Assembly: GCA_964236445.1 (NCBI GenBank) | Contig: CAXSDR010000090.1 | Coordinates: forward strand, 1 to 15,402 | Source of the DNA: CAXSDR01 sp964236445 | Lineage (GTDB): Bacteria > Actinomycetota > Actinomycetes > Motilibacterales > Motilibacteraceae | Direction of reading: 5' to 3' | Length of the DNA stretch: 15,402 bases | Shown: one piece after another, positions 7,750-13,602 of the stretch | Layout of the letters: each line of letters begins with the position of its first letter | How positions within the stretch are numbered: position 1 is the first letter of the stretch | Program-made: the position numbers and the translations under genes | Notes under the pieces: model-generated | Seen by the model: only the letters and a program-made list of their open reading frames with translations | Told to the model about the DNA's origin: nothing | The model's database searches: none

Positions 7750-9303
7750 GTGACGACGAAGGGGCGGACCACGAGGGCAGCCGTAGCGGGCGTCGTCGCC
7801 GGCGCCGCAGCGATGGGCGCGGCCGAGCTGGTCGCCGCGTTCGTACGCCCGGTGTCGTCCCCCGTGGTTGCCGTGGGCTCCGTCGCAGTGGATGCCACAC
7901 CGGAATGGCTCAAGAACTTCGCCATACGTTCGTTCGGTCAGCACGACAAGACTGTGCTCCTTGGCGTTGTCGCGGCCGCAGTGTTCCTGCTGTGCGCCAC
8001 CGCCGGAATCGTCGCTCAGCGACGCCCGCGCGCGGGCGTCGCCGTGGTCGCGCTTCTCGCGGTGGCCGCCGGAGCGGCGGCAGTCACCCGACCCGACTCG
8101 GCACTCGTCGACGTCCTTCCCTCGCTGGCCGCGCTCGGCGTCGGTGCCCTGCTCCTGCCGCACCTCGCGCGCGGGTCGCGCCAAGCCAGCCGGCAGGCGA
8201 CCGGGGAGCCGTCGTGGGACGACTTCGTGGAGGCACCGGAGACGTCGCGCCGACGCTTCGTGCTGCTGGCGGGCGCCACCGCCGGGCTGGCCGTGGCCAC
8301 GGGTTCGCTCGGACGCCTGGTCGGCTCGCGCCGACGCGATGTCACCGCCTCGCGCGCGTCGGTCCAGCTTCCGCCTGCCGTGTCGCCCGCCCCGGCGCTC
8401 CCGGCGCAGCTGCAGGTCGAGGGGTTGACACCGTTCCGTACGCGTGAAGCCGACTTCTATCGCGTGGACACCGCCCTCGTGGTGCCTCGCGTGGCAGCCG
8501 AGACGTGGCGGCTGCGCATCCACGGAGAGGTCGACAACGCCTTCGAGCTGACGTTCGCGGAACTCACTTCGCGTCCCCTCATGGAGCGCGACGTCACCCT
8601 GACGTGCGTGAGCAACGAGGTCGGTGGTCAGCTCGCCGGCAACGCACGCTGGCTGGGAGCTTCCCTGGCTGACGTGCTGCGTGAGGCGCGACCTCGCGAG
8701 GGGGCCGACATGGTGCTCAGCACCTCGGCCGACGGCTTCACTGCGAGCACGCCCCTGGCGGCCATCCTCGACGGGCGCGACGCCATGCTGGCGATCGCCA
8801 TGAACGGCAGCCCGTTGCCCGTGCGGCACGGCTTCCCGGTGCGCATGGTGATTCCCGGGCTCTACGGCTATGTCTCTGCCACCAAGTGGGTCGTCGATCT
8901 CGAGATCATGCGCTTCGGCAACCAGCAGGCCTACTGGTCGGAGCGCGGATGGGCGGAGCAAGCGCCGATCAAGACTGCGGCGCGCATCGATGTGCCTGCT
9001 TCGTCAGCGCGGGTTGCGGCCGGCACAGTCGCCGTGGCGGGCGTCGCCTGGGCGCAGCACCGGGGCATCAGCGCGGTCGACATACGCATCGACGGAGGTC
9101 CTTGGCTGCCCGCGCGCCTCGCAGATGTGCCGTCGACCGACACGTGGCGGCAGTGGGTCGTGCAATGGGATGCCGTCACCGGTGACCACACGATCGAGTG
9201 CCGTGCCACGGACGGCATCGGCGCCGTGCAGACCGGCGAGCGGCACGACACCGTGCCAGACGGGGCCACGGGCTGGCACTCGACGACGGTGACCGTCACG
9301 TAG
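7750..9303 (+). CDS. Polytopic membrane molybdopterin-dependent oxidoreductase (sulfite oxidase-like)
   Basis: A 517-residue protein with a multi-helix membrane anchor fused to a sulfite-oxidase-type molybdenum cofactor domain. Hydrophobic helices lie at about 10-31, 69-90, 96-112, 121-141 and 170-190. Basic residues flank the predicted cytoplasmic sides (QRRPRAG near 90-96; HLARGSRQASRQ near 138-149), which puts the C-terminal domain outside the membrane. The last helix is preceded by SRRRFVL (166-172), a twin-arginine motif, so the cofactor-loaded domain is probably moved across the membrane by Tat after the first helices are inserted. The Moco domain (about 225-395) has LRIHGEV, LTCVSNEVGG with the expected Mo-ligand Cys286, and GFPVRMVIPGLYGY (361-374). 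A C-terminal Moco-dimerisation domain follows (about 405-517). Substrate and electron partner are unknown. The gene converges on the peroxiredoxin gene with 14 bases between. Confidence 0.9.
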   Translation: MTTKGRTTRAAVAGVVAGAAAMGAAELVAAFVRPVSSPVVAVGSVAVDATPEWLKNFAIRSFGQHDKTVLLGVVAAAVFLLCATAGIVAQRRPRAGVAVVALLAVAAGAAAVTRPDSALVDVLPSLAALGVGALLLPHLARGSRQASRQATGEPSWDDFVEAPETSRRRFVLLAGATAGLAVATGSLGRLVGSRRRDVTASRASVQLPPAVSPAPALPAQLQVEGLTPFRTREADFYRVDTALVVPRVAAETWRLRIHGEVDNAFELTFAELTSRPLMERDVTLTCVSNEVGGQLAGNARWLGASLADVLREARPREGADMVLSTSADGFTASTPLAAILDGRDAMLAIAMNGSPLPVRHGFPVRMVIPGLYGYVSATKWVVDLEIMRFGNQQAYWSERGWAEQAPIKTAARIDVPASSARVAAGTVAVAGVAWAQHRGISAVDIRIDGGPWLPARLADVPSTDTWRQWVVQWDAVTGDHTIECRATDGIGAVQTGERHDTVPDGATGWHSTTVTVT

Positions 9304-9317
9304 CTTCCTCGTCGCGG

Positions 9318-9806
9318 TCAGACGCCGAGGTCTGCCCTCAGCCGCGCGACGTGCCCGGTGGCCTTGACGGCGTACATCGCCTTCTCGATCTCGCCCTCGG
9401 CGTCGATGACGAAGGTCGACCGGATCACCCCGACGCTCGTACGCCCGTAGCTCGTCTTCTCTCCCCAGGCGCCATAGGCAGCAAGGACGCTGTGGTCAGG
9501 ATCAGACAGCAGCGGGAACGTCAGGTGCTGGTCGTCGCGGAAGTGCGCGAGCGTGGCCGGAGCGTCGGGCGAGAGGCCGAGCACCGAGATGCCGGCCGCC
9601 TGCAGCGATTCGAGCGAGTCCCGAAAGTCGCAGGCCTGGGTCGTGCAGCCGGGTGTCGATGCTGCCGGGTAGGCATAGACGACGACACGACGCCCGCGCA
9701 ACGCGGCCAGGGATGTCGGCGTGCCGTCAGCATCGGGCAGCGTGAAGTCGGGCGCCCGGTCGCCGGGCTGGAGGCGTCTCGGGGCGGGGGCTGTGGCTTC
9801 GGTCAT
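9318..9806 (-). CDS. bcp: Thioredoxin-dependent peroxiredoxin, Bcp/PrxQ type
   Basis: A 162-residue cytosolic thiol peroxidase that reduces hydrogen and organic peroxides, recycled by thioredoxin. The N-terminal LQPGDRAPDFTLPDADG is typical of the family. The active segment PAASTPGCTTQACDFRD holds the peroxidatic Cys54 and, five residues later, Cys59 as resolving cysteine, the spacing that defines atypical 2-Cys Bcp/PrxQ enzymes. GVIRSTFVID further on is also typical. The ATG at 9806 was chosen because it begins the conserved N-terminus and has GGGAGG 12 bases upstream (plus-strand 9819-9824); an in-frame upstream ATG would add 18 residues unlike the family. It diverges from the DUF3618 gene across 110 bases. 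Confidence 0.94.
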   Translation of the reverse strand: MTEATAPAPRRLQPGDRAPDFTLPDADGTPTSLAALRGRRVVVYAYPAASTPGCTTQACDFRDSLESLQAAGISVLGLSPDAPATLAHFRDDQHLTFPLLSDPDHSVLAAYGAWGEKTSYGRTSVGVIRSTFVIDAEGEIEKAMYAVKATGHVARLRADLGV

Positions 9807-9861
9807 GAGGCCATCTTGCCTCCCGGGTCCTCGGGCATGAGGCCCAGAGGTCGCGGGCATA

Positions 9862-9882
9862 GGGTCCGTAGACGCGGGACCC
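9862..9882 (+). promoter_or_regulatory. Possible -10 and small hairpin in the leader of the DUF3618 gene
   Basis: TAGGGT (9860-9865) is a candidate -10 for the plus-strand gene. It overlaps the left arm of a 6-bp inverted repeat, GGGTCC (9862-9867) with GGACCC (9877-9882). No -35 is convincing, so this is a weak call. Confidence 0.22.
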
Positions 9883-9916
9883 GCACCCCCGCACCCCGCC
9901 GCACCAGGAGGACAAC

Positions 9917-10222
9917 GTGACGCAGGCCACCGGAGCGACCGACAGCACGGCCCCGGATGGCAGCGAGCCCCGGACCCCTGCCGAGATCGAGCGCGAGATC
10001 GAGGCGACCCGGTCTCGCCTCGCGGGCACGATCGACCAGATCGGCGAGCGGGTCAGCCCGGCCTCTATCGCGCAGCGCGCCAAGGCCACCGCGCTCGCGC
10101 AGGTGGTGGACGAGAAGGGTGCGATCCGCACGAAGCGAGTGCTTGCTGCTGGTGGCACAGCGGTGGGAATCCTCGGGCTCAAAGTTCTCGCCGCGATCCG
10201 CAAGCGTCATCACTCGGCCTAG
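9917..10222 (+). CDS. DUF3618 domain-containing membrane protein
   Basis: A 101-residue protein of the actinobacterial DUF3618 family. The diagnostic segment is the charged helix EIEREIEATRSRLAGTIDQI followed by GERVSP (residues about 23-48), then a basic linker and one C-terminal transmembrane helix (about 77-93), ending in the basic tail IRKRHH. It probably sits in the membrane with the charged helix in the cytoplasm; its function is unknown. The GTG start has a strong AGGAGG at 9906-9911 with a 5-base spacer. A large hairpin 30 bases after the stop ends the transcript. Confidence 0.88.
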   Translation: MTQATGATDSTAPDGSEPRTPAEIEREIEATRSRLAGTIDQIGERVSPASIAQRAKATALAQVVDEKGAIRTKRVLAAGGTAVGILGLKVLAAIRKRHHSA

Positions 10223-10252
10223 CCGACGACGAACCGGCGACGAGGCAGCAAC

Positions 10253-10293
10253 GACGACGGGCGCGCTCCCCAGAGGGGAGAACGCCCGTCGTC
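10253..10293. terminator. Strong two-part hairpin between the DUF3618 gene and tRNA-Lys
   Basis: An outer perfect 11-bp stem (GACGACGGGCG 10253-10263 with CGCCCGTCGTC 10283-10293) encloses a 2x2 internal loop and an inner 6-bp stem (CTCCCC 10266-10271 with GGGGAG 10275-10280) closed by AGA. It sits where the DUF3618 (plus) and tRNA-Lys (minus) transcripts converge, so it likely ends both. There is no T-tract, as is usual in high-GC actinobacteria. Confidence 0.8.
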
Positions 10294-10298
10294 ACCAG

Positions 10299-10371
10299 TG
10301 CGCCGCGAGGGAATCGAACCCCCAACCCGCGGATTAAGAGTCCGCTGCTCTGCCAGTTGAGCTAGCGGCGC
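10299..10371 (-). tRNA. tRNA-Lys (anticodon CTT)
   Basis: This 73-nt gene folds into a standard cloverleaf. On the minus strand the acceptor GCGCCGC pairs with GCGGCGC, discriminator A. The D-arm is GCTC/GAGC, and the anticodon stem GCGGA/TCCGC encloses CTCTTAA with anticodon CTT. The T-loop is TTCGATT. CCA is not encoded. TAACCT (plus-strand 10382-10387), 10 bases upstream of the 5' end, is a good -10 candidate. Confidence 0.95.
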
Positions 10372-10381
10372 GCAGTTCGGA

Positions 10382-10387
10382 AGGTTA
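10382..10387 (-). promoter_or_regulatory. Putative -10 of tRNA-Lys
   Basis: TAACCT on the minus strand lies 10 bases upstream of the mature tRNA 5' end, the right distance for a short-leader tRNA transcript. No -35 resembling TTGACA is present at 16-19 bases upstream. Confidence 0.4.
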
Positions 10388-10406
10388 GCAGCCCTGCTGC
10401 GCCGAC

Positions 10407-10436
10407 GTGCCCGGTGGTGGCCCTGCTGGCGGGCAC
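10407..10436 (-). terminator. Hairpin downstream of the 60-residue unknown gene
   Basis: GTGCCCG (10407-10413) and CGGGCAC (10430-10436) form a perfect 7-bp stem with a 16-base loop, 5 bases after the stop codon of the minus-strand gene ending at 10442. It would separate that gene's transcript from tRNA-Lys. Confidence 0.4.
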
Positions 10437-10441
10437 CGGGC

Positions 10442-10624
10442 TCAGCCCGCAGCCCACCACGCAAGTTCGGGGCTGCCCTCGCGACCATAGATCTCCCTCG
10501 ACGACGGCATGTCGGGGTCGGTCAGGTCGCACAGCAGTGCAAGAGGAAGACCGGCTGCGAGCATGCGCATCACCGTGTTGTCGGTGTGCCGGTCCTGGCT
10601 GACGAGAGTGTCGGTGTCCCACAT
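10442..10624 (-). CDS. Small protein of unknown function (60 residues)
   Basis: I do not recognise this protein. It reads as a real gene: third codon positions are mostly G or C, it ends just before a hairpin, and the ATG at 10624 has GAGAGG upstream with a 7-base gap. Residues 1-20 are polar (WDTDTLVSQDRHTDN), followed by a short hydrophobic stretch (MLAAGLPLALLCDL, about 23-36) too short and mixed to call a membrane helix, and a tail ending in AWWAAG. An ATG at 10681 would add 19 proline-rich residues with a weaker ribosome site and is less likely. It follows another small unknown gene by 109 bases on the same strand. Confidence 0.5.
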   Translation of the reverse strand: MWDTDTLVSQDRHTDNTVMRMLAAGLPLALLCDLTDPDMPSSREIYGREGSPELAWWAAG

Positions 10625-10733
10625 GTAGATACCTCTCGGATCCGGGACGGGCCCTGGGGTAGGGCCGGTCGGGTGTTGCATGCCCCTGCGTGCGGAAATG
10701 CACCGAGTTCTCTGTCAGGACAACCCGTCCGGC

Positions 10734-10904
10734 CTAGCCGTCAGTGAGAGCCCGGCGTCGCAGCACCAGTGCGCGGTAGGTGGCTGCGAGGTCTTCGGGG
10801 ATGATCGCCTGGCGCTCGGCTCCGCCGAGGCCGTAGCGCTGTTCCATCTCGGCCAGCTGTGCTTCTAGGTGCATGAGCGCGGCGCTCTTCTGTTCGGAAG
10901 CCAT
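10734..10904 (-). CDS. Small helical protein of unknown function (56 residues)
   Basis: I do not recognise this protein. The ATG at 10904 has an AAGGA with a 7-base spacer (GGGAAGGACGGCTGC before the ATG), which makes this start better than the in-frame ATG 13 codons upstream. The sequence is charged and helix-forming: ALMHLEAQLAEMEQRYGL (about residues 9-26) has heptad-like leucine and methionine spacing, and a second helix (EDLAATYRALVLRRRAL) follows. It is probably a soluble helical hairpin. The upstream 280 bases hold no other gene. It could be co-transcribed with the 60-residue gene downstream. Confidence 0.5.
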   Translation of the reverse strand: MASEQKSAALMHLEAQLAEMEQRYGLGGAERQAIIPEDLAATYRALVLRRRALTDG

Positions 10905-11185
10905 GCAGCCGTCCTTCCCTGTCGGTCCGGGGTGATGGCGCATTCACGTGGGGCGTCGGCTCGGCTGCAGTGTCTGCCGCAACCACGGCGAGCATTCAAC
11001 GCCTGCGCCGGCGCGGTCTCAGTTAGCCGGAACAGGCAAGCACATGTGCGAAAGCTATCCGGGACAGGTCGAGGTGAGAAGATTCCAGTCGTGGTGCTGA
11101 CGCACCGACAAGGCCGATATTCGCCAGTGGACAAACCGCTGTTCGACATCACGTGTCTGCTGTAGCAACTGCGCTTGCAATCCGC
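10905..11185. other. Intergenic stretch with no recognisable gene
   Basis: Open frames on both strands here have poor codon character and no ribosome sites. The stretch from about 11020 to 11180 is visibly richer in A and T than the surroundings. I see no clear terminator for the DUF1203 gene and no convincing promoter, tRNA or repeat. Confidence 0.4.
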
Positions 11186-11710
11186 CTAAGCCGAGGCGTT
11201 CGAAGCGACCGGCCCTGAGCTAAGGGCCGAGGTAGGCGCAGTAGCACGTCGGGCCGCGAACATGTAGCAGCCGGCCAGCGGGTTGCGGCTGTGCACGACG
11301 ACCGCGCGGGTGTCTGTCAACAGTTCGGTGATCGCCCGGTCTGCGTCGGCTCCCGCCGCCGCGAAGCACTCGAGGAGGTCACCGTCGCCGGCATAGGAAC
11401 GCAGGACCTGCTTGCGGGCGCGGAAAGCCTCCGGGTAGCACGCGTTGTCGGGGTATCCCGCGCAGGAATCGGCATGGATGAAGATGGGGCCGACCTCGGC
11501 GTAACTGGTGTTCGGCGCTTCCGTCAGAGGACGCCATGACAGCAGCGCGACGCTCTCACCCACAGCGGCCTCGCGTAGACAGCAGCGCAGTGGCGTGCCG
11601 TCGGGTGAGACGTTGATGAAGATGCGAAGGCGATGCCCGAAGTCGTCGATGCCGACGCGCCTGACCCGGTCGAGCTGCGCTGCAGCCAAGGCGTGGAACG
11701 ACACGTCCAT
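11186..11710 (-). CDS. DUF1203 domain-containing protein
   Basis: A 174-residue protein that fits the DUF1203 family (function unknown, found across bacteria). The recognisable pattern is a Pro-x-Arg-Cys-Cys start of the domain (TPLRCCLREAAVGESVALLSWRP, residues 39-61), then the YAEVGPIFIHADSC segment (70-83), a central LRSYAGDG, and the C-terminal AVVVHSRNPLAGCYMFAARR (136-155). The last 20 residues are a low-complexity tail. The ATG at 11710 was chosen because the family's N-terminal segment begins there (FHALAAAQLDRV); no Shine-Dalgarno is visible, and a GTG 8 codons upstream is the alternative. The frame stays open far upstream, but only inside the JmjC gene, where it is meaningless. The 76 bases between the two genes have no terminator. 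It may be read from the upstream peptide–JmjC transcript or from its own unseen promoter. Confidence 0.75.
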   Translation of the reverse strand: MDVSFHALAAAQLDRVRRVGIDDFGHRLRIFINVSPDGTPLRCCLREAAVGESVALLSWRPLTEAPNTSYAEVGPIFIHADSCAGYPDNACYPEAFRARKQVLRSYAGDGDLLECFAAAGADADRAITELLTDTRAVVVHSRNPLAGCYMFAARRATAPTSALSSGPVASNASA

Positions 11711-11786
11711 AGATGCTGAAGATGCGTTGGACACAAGAGGAAGTGTCGCGCGGCCAAGGGGACGAAGGCTGGCAAGTTTCAGACGC

Positions 11787-13070
11787 TTAATTCGCGGGAT
11801 GGTTTTGCGCGCCGACCTGGTCGCAGACCAGCACCGCCTCGCGCAGCAGTCGTCTGCTGAGCGCCAGTGAGTCCTCTGAGGACAGCCCCGACAGCTCGCC
11901 CGCCGCCGAGTCCCTGCCCTCGAGCAGGACGCGCAGGGCGGTCCCGCTCGTGCCGGGAAAGCCCAGCCAACGTCCCCGCAGCAGCAACCTGACTCGGTCC
12001 GCGTCCCCCGGGTCCGTCTCGAGGCGTATGCGCAGGCCGGCACGGAGCCGTACCACGGTGTCGGGTTGCAGCCCGCGTACGCCGGCGGCTTGGCGAAGCG
12101 GGGACAACGGTGTCGGCCGGGAGCCGCCCCAGACGCTGCGGCGCAGGCGGGTTGCGACGGCTGCTGCGTCGACCTCACCCGCACGCAGGTGCGCGGCCAG
12201 CGCGTCGAGCGTCGCCGCGAGATCCTCGGCCAGCGACGACGGGTCGGCGACATCGACACCGACGGGAAGGCTCGTGCGAAGTGCCGGGTCCGACACGGCG
12301 AGAGCGGTGACGGCCTCGACCAGCGACCAGCGCGTCACGGGATGGACACCGACCGTCAGGTGGGCCGAGACGTCGCCGAGCGCCTCTGCCGCGTGGAGCC
12401 AGCCGCGTGGCAGATACAACGCGTCGCCGGGGTGGAGCACCGTCTCGAGGTAAGGCGCCTGCTCGGCTCGCGCCGCCACGTCGGCTGCGCGCTCACTCCA
12501 GGGTTGGTCGCGCAGCGGGCTCGACAGCACGGGGGAGTGGATCGTCCAGCGCTTGGTGCCGGCAAGCTGCAGGACGAAGACGTCGTGCACGTCGTAGTGG
12601 GCGTCGAACCCGCGTGACTGTGCAGGTGTGATGTAGGCGTTGGCCTGGGCCGGGTGTCCGAGCTCGGCAGAGAGTGCCGAGACCAGCTCCACGACAGGCG
12701 GCCAGAGGCGGTGCAGTCCCTGCAGCACGAGCGACGCACCGTCCAGGAAGAGGTCCAGCACGGCGTCGTCGGACACCTGGTCACCTATCTCGGCGCCCGC
12801 GCCGCCGCCGGCCGTGAAACGCGACGTGTCGATGACGGTGCCATTCTTGGCGATGCGCAGGAACGGGGTCCGCAGCCCGCGACGCGAGACGAGTTCGTCC
12901 ACGTCATCGAGGGTCAGTAGATCGGTGAACGCTCCCGGCAGGTCAGCGGCGCGTGACAGCAGCGGCTGCTGATCCCAGTAGTCGGCCGCGAAGGTGGCGG
13001 CGTCGACCCGGATGCATCGGGCCAGAGCCGGGCGGGCCAGGCCCGCCCGGCTCGCGAGCGACGCTGTCAC
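11787..13070 (-). CDS. JmjC/ROX-type cupin oxygenase (putative 2-oxoglutarate-dependent protein hydroxylase)
   Basis: A 427-residue Fe(II)/2-oxoglutarate oxygenase of the cupin-4/JmjC ribosomal-oxygenase (ROX, YcfD/RoxA-like) family, whose characterised members hydroxylate Arg or His side chains in ribosomal proteins. The N-terminal FAADYWDQQPLL (residues 27-38) is the family's lead-in. The iron facial triad is His158 and Asp160 in AHYDVHDVFVLQLAGTKRW, and His226 in LYLPRGWLHAAE; HPGD (213-216) and SAHLTVGVH (235-243) are further core strands. The C-terminal 170 residues resemble the dimerisation and winged-helix regions of ROX enzymes. The GTG start directly follows the TGA stop of the Gly-Gly-Ala-Asp repeat peptide (TGAGTG), so translation is coupled. 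No other usable start precedes the conserved region. A perfect 14-bp inverted repeat lies in codons 6-16. The target may be the adjacent peptide rather than a ribosomal protein. Confidence 0.87.
   Translation of the reverse strand: MTASLASRAGLARPALARCIRVDAATFAADYWDQQPLLSRAADLPGAFTDLLTLDDVDELVSRRGLRTPFLRIAKNGTVIDTSRFTAGGGAGAEIGDQVSDDAVLDLFLDGASLVLQGLHRLWPPVVELVSALSAELGHPAQANAYITPAQSRGFDAHYDVHDVFVLQLAGTKRWTIHSPVLSSPLRDQPWSERAADVAARAEQAPYLETVLHPGDALYLPRGWLHAAEALGDVSAHLTVGVHPVTRWSLVEAVTALAVSDPALRTSLPVGVDVADPSSLAEDLAATLDALAAHLRAGEVDAAAVATRLRRSVWGGSRPTPLSPLRQAAGVRGLQPDTVVRLRAGLRIRLETDPGDADRVRLLLRGRWLGFPGTSGTALRVLLEGRDSAAGELSGLSSEDSLALSRRLLREAVLVCDQVGAQNHPAN
13025..13053 (-). promoter_or_regulatory. 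29-bp near-perfect palindrome at the start of the JmjC gene (attenuator candidate)
   Basis: GAGCCGGGCGGGCC (13025-13038) and GGCCCGCCCGGCTC (13040-13053) are exact inverted repeats around one base. In RNA this gives a very stable hairpin of about 12 G/C-rich pairs, 17 to 45 bases into the JmjC coding sequence and just after the repeat peptide. It could reduce transcription or translation of the enzyme relative to the peptide. Confidence 0.6.
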
Positions 13071-13334
13071 TCAGGGGGTGGCTGCGTCGGCGCCGCGGTC
13101 GTGGCCCGCCTCACCGTCTGCACCGCCGTCTGCACCGCCGTCTGCACCGCCGTCAGCTCCGCCGCGTACGGCGCCGCCGTCGGCATTGGCGCCAGCTCCG
13201 CCGTCTGCTCCGCCGTCTGCTCCGCTATCCGCGCCGCCGTCGTGGCCACCCGGGACGCCGCTCGCGCCGCCGTCTGCCGTGCCGTGCGTAGCGCCCTCGT
13301 CGGGGGTGCTGATCATGTCGTCATCGAGTGCCAT
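13071..13334 (-). CDS. Gly-Gly-Ala-Asp repeat peptide upstream of the JmjC oxygenase (candidate modified peptide)
   Basis: An 87-residue, strongly acidic peptide. Its first 27 residues are a non-repetitive, leader-like segment (MALDDDMISTPDEGATHG...). Residues about 29-84 are built of GGAD or near-GGAD units, with at least seven recognisable Gly-Ala-Asp copies, broken by GAGANADGGAVR in the middle and by GHD at residues 30-32 and 77-79. It has a strong ribosome site (GAGGAGA, plus-strand 13341-13347, 6-base spacer), which supports translation in this frame over the Pro/Ser-repeat frames on the other strand. The stop abuts the oxygenase GTG. The leader-plus-repeat design, strong ribosome site and coupled oxygenase resemble a ribosomal peptide precursor and its modifying enzyme; Asp, His31, His78 or Arg80 could be the modified residues. 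It could instead be a plain disordered protein. I know no named family for it. Confidence 0.7.
   Translation of the reverse strand: MALDDDMISTPDEGATHGTADGGASGVPGGHDGGADSGADGGADGGAGANADGGAVRGGADGGADGGADGGADGEAGHDRGADAATP
13113..13238. repeat. 12-bp tandem repeats encoding Gly-Gly-Ala-Asp
   Basis: On the plus strand GTCTGCACCGCC occurs three times in a row (13116-13151), followed by the variant GTCAGCTCCGCC (13152-13163). A second block has GTCTGCTCCGCC (13203-13214) and two further variants to 13238. The two blocks are separated by about 40 diverged bases. The exact copies suggest recent slippage expansion. Confidence 0.85.
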
Positions 13335-13439
13335 GTGCGGTCTCCTCTTGAGTGCGCGTGCGGGGATCTTGCTCGTCCCTGCTACCCATGCACCGGCCTA
13401 CGCACCCGCCGTGAGGGCACCTTTGCAACGGCCGGCTCG

Positions 13440-13520
13440 TGCGGAAGGGGGGACTTGAACCCCCACGCCCTAAGGCACCAGATCCTAAGTCTGGCGCGTC
13501 TGCCATTCCGCCACTCCCGC
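13440..13520 (-). tRNA. tRNA-Leu (anticodon TAG)
   Basis: An 81-nt class II tRNA. On the minus strand the acceptor GCGGGAG pairs with CTTCCGC (one G-T), discriminator A. The anticodon stem CCAGA/TCTGG encloses CTTAGGA with anticodon TAG. A 13-base variable arm and the T-arm GGGGG/CCCCC with TTCAAGT follow. CCA is not encoded. Confidence 0.95.
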
Positions 13521-13530
13521 GCAGCACACC

Positions 13531-13536
13531 ACCGTA
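13531..13536 (-). promoter_or_regulatory. Putative -10 of tRNA-Leu
   Basis: TACGGT on the minus strand ends 10 bases upstream of the mature 5' end, matching the arrangement at tRNA-Lys. No -35 is evident. Confidence 0.3.
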
Positions 13537-13544
13537 GACGCACG

Positions 13545-13580
13545 GCAGCCCGACCGGTCGTGGTGACCTGGCCGGGCTGC
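13545..13580 (-). terminator. Hairpin downstream of the YceI gene
   Basis: GCAGCCCG (13545-13552) and CGGGCTGC (13573-13580) form an 8-bp perfect stem, with two more G-C pairs possible inside after a mismatch. It lies 22 bases after the YceI stop and before tRNA-Leu on the same strand, so it probably ends the VOC–YceI operon. Confidence 0.55.
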
Positions 13581-13602
13581 GCGTCGTCGGTGGTCGAGCC
13601 CG

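Noticed and set aside
10869..11165. Plus-strand 98-codon frame in the gap upstream of the 56-residue gene
   Set aside because: It overlaps the start of the minus-strand gene, has no ribosome site and uses poor codons.
11711..12259. Upstream extension of the DUF1203 frame
   Set aside because: The extension lies out of frame inside the JmjC gene and encodes Arg/Cys/Ser-rich nonsense; the DUF1203 family pattern begins only near 11710.
13113..13238. Tandem repeats considered as a CRISPR array
   Set aside because: Units are 12 bp with no spacers and stay in frame within a coding sequence; no cas genes are nearby.
10299..13520. Integrated mobile element between the two tRNA genes
   Set aside because: No integrase, transposase, terminal repeats or duplicated tRNA 3' ends were visible.
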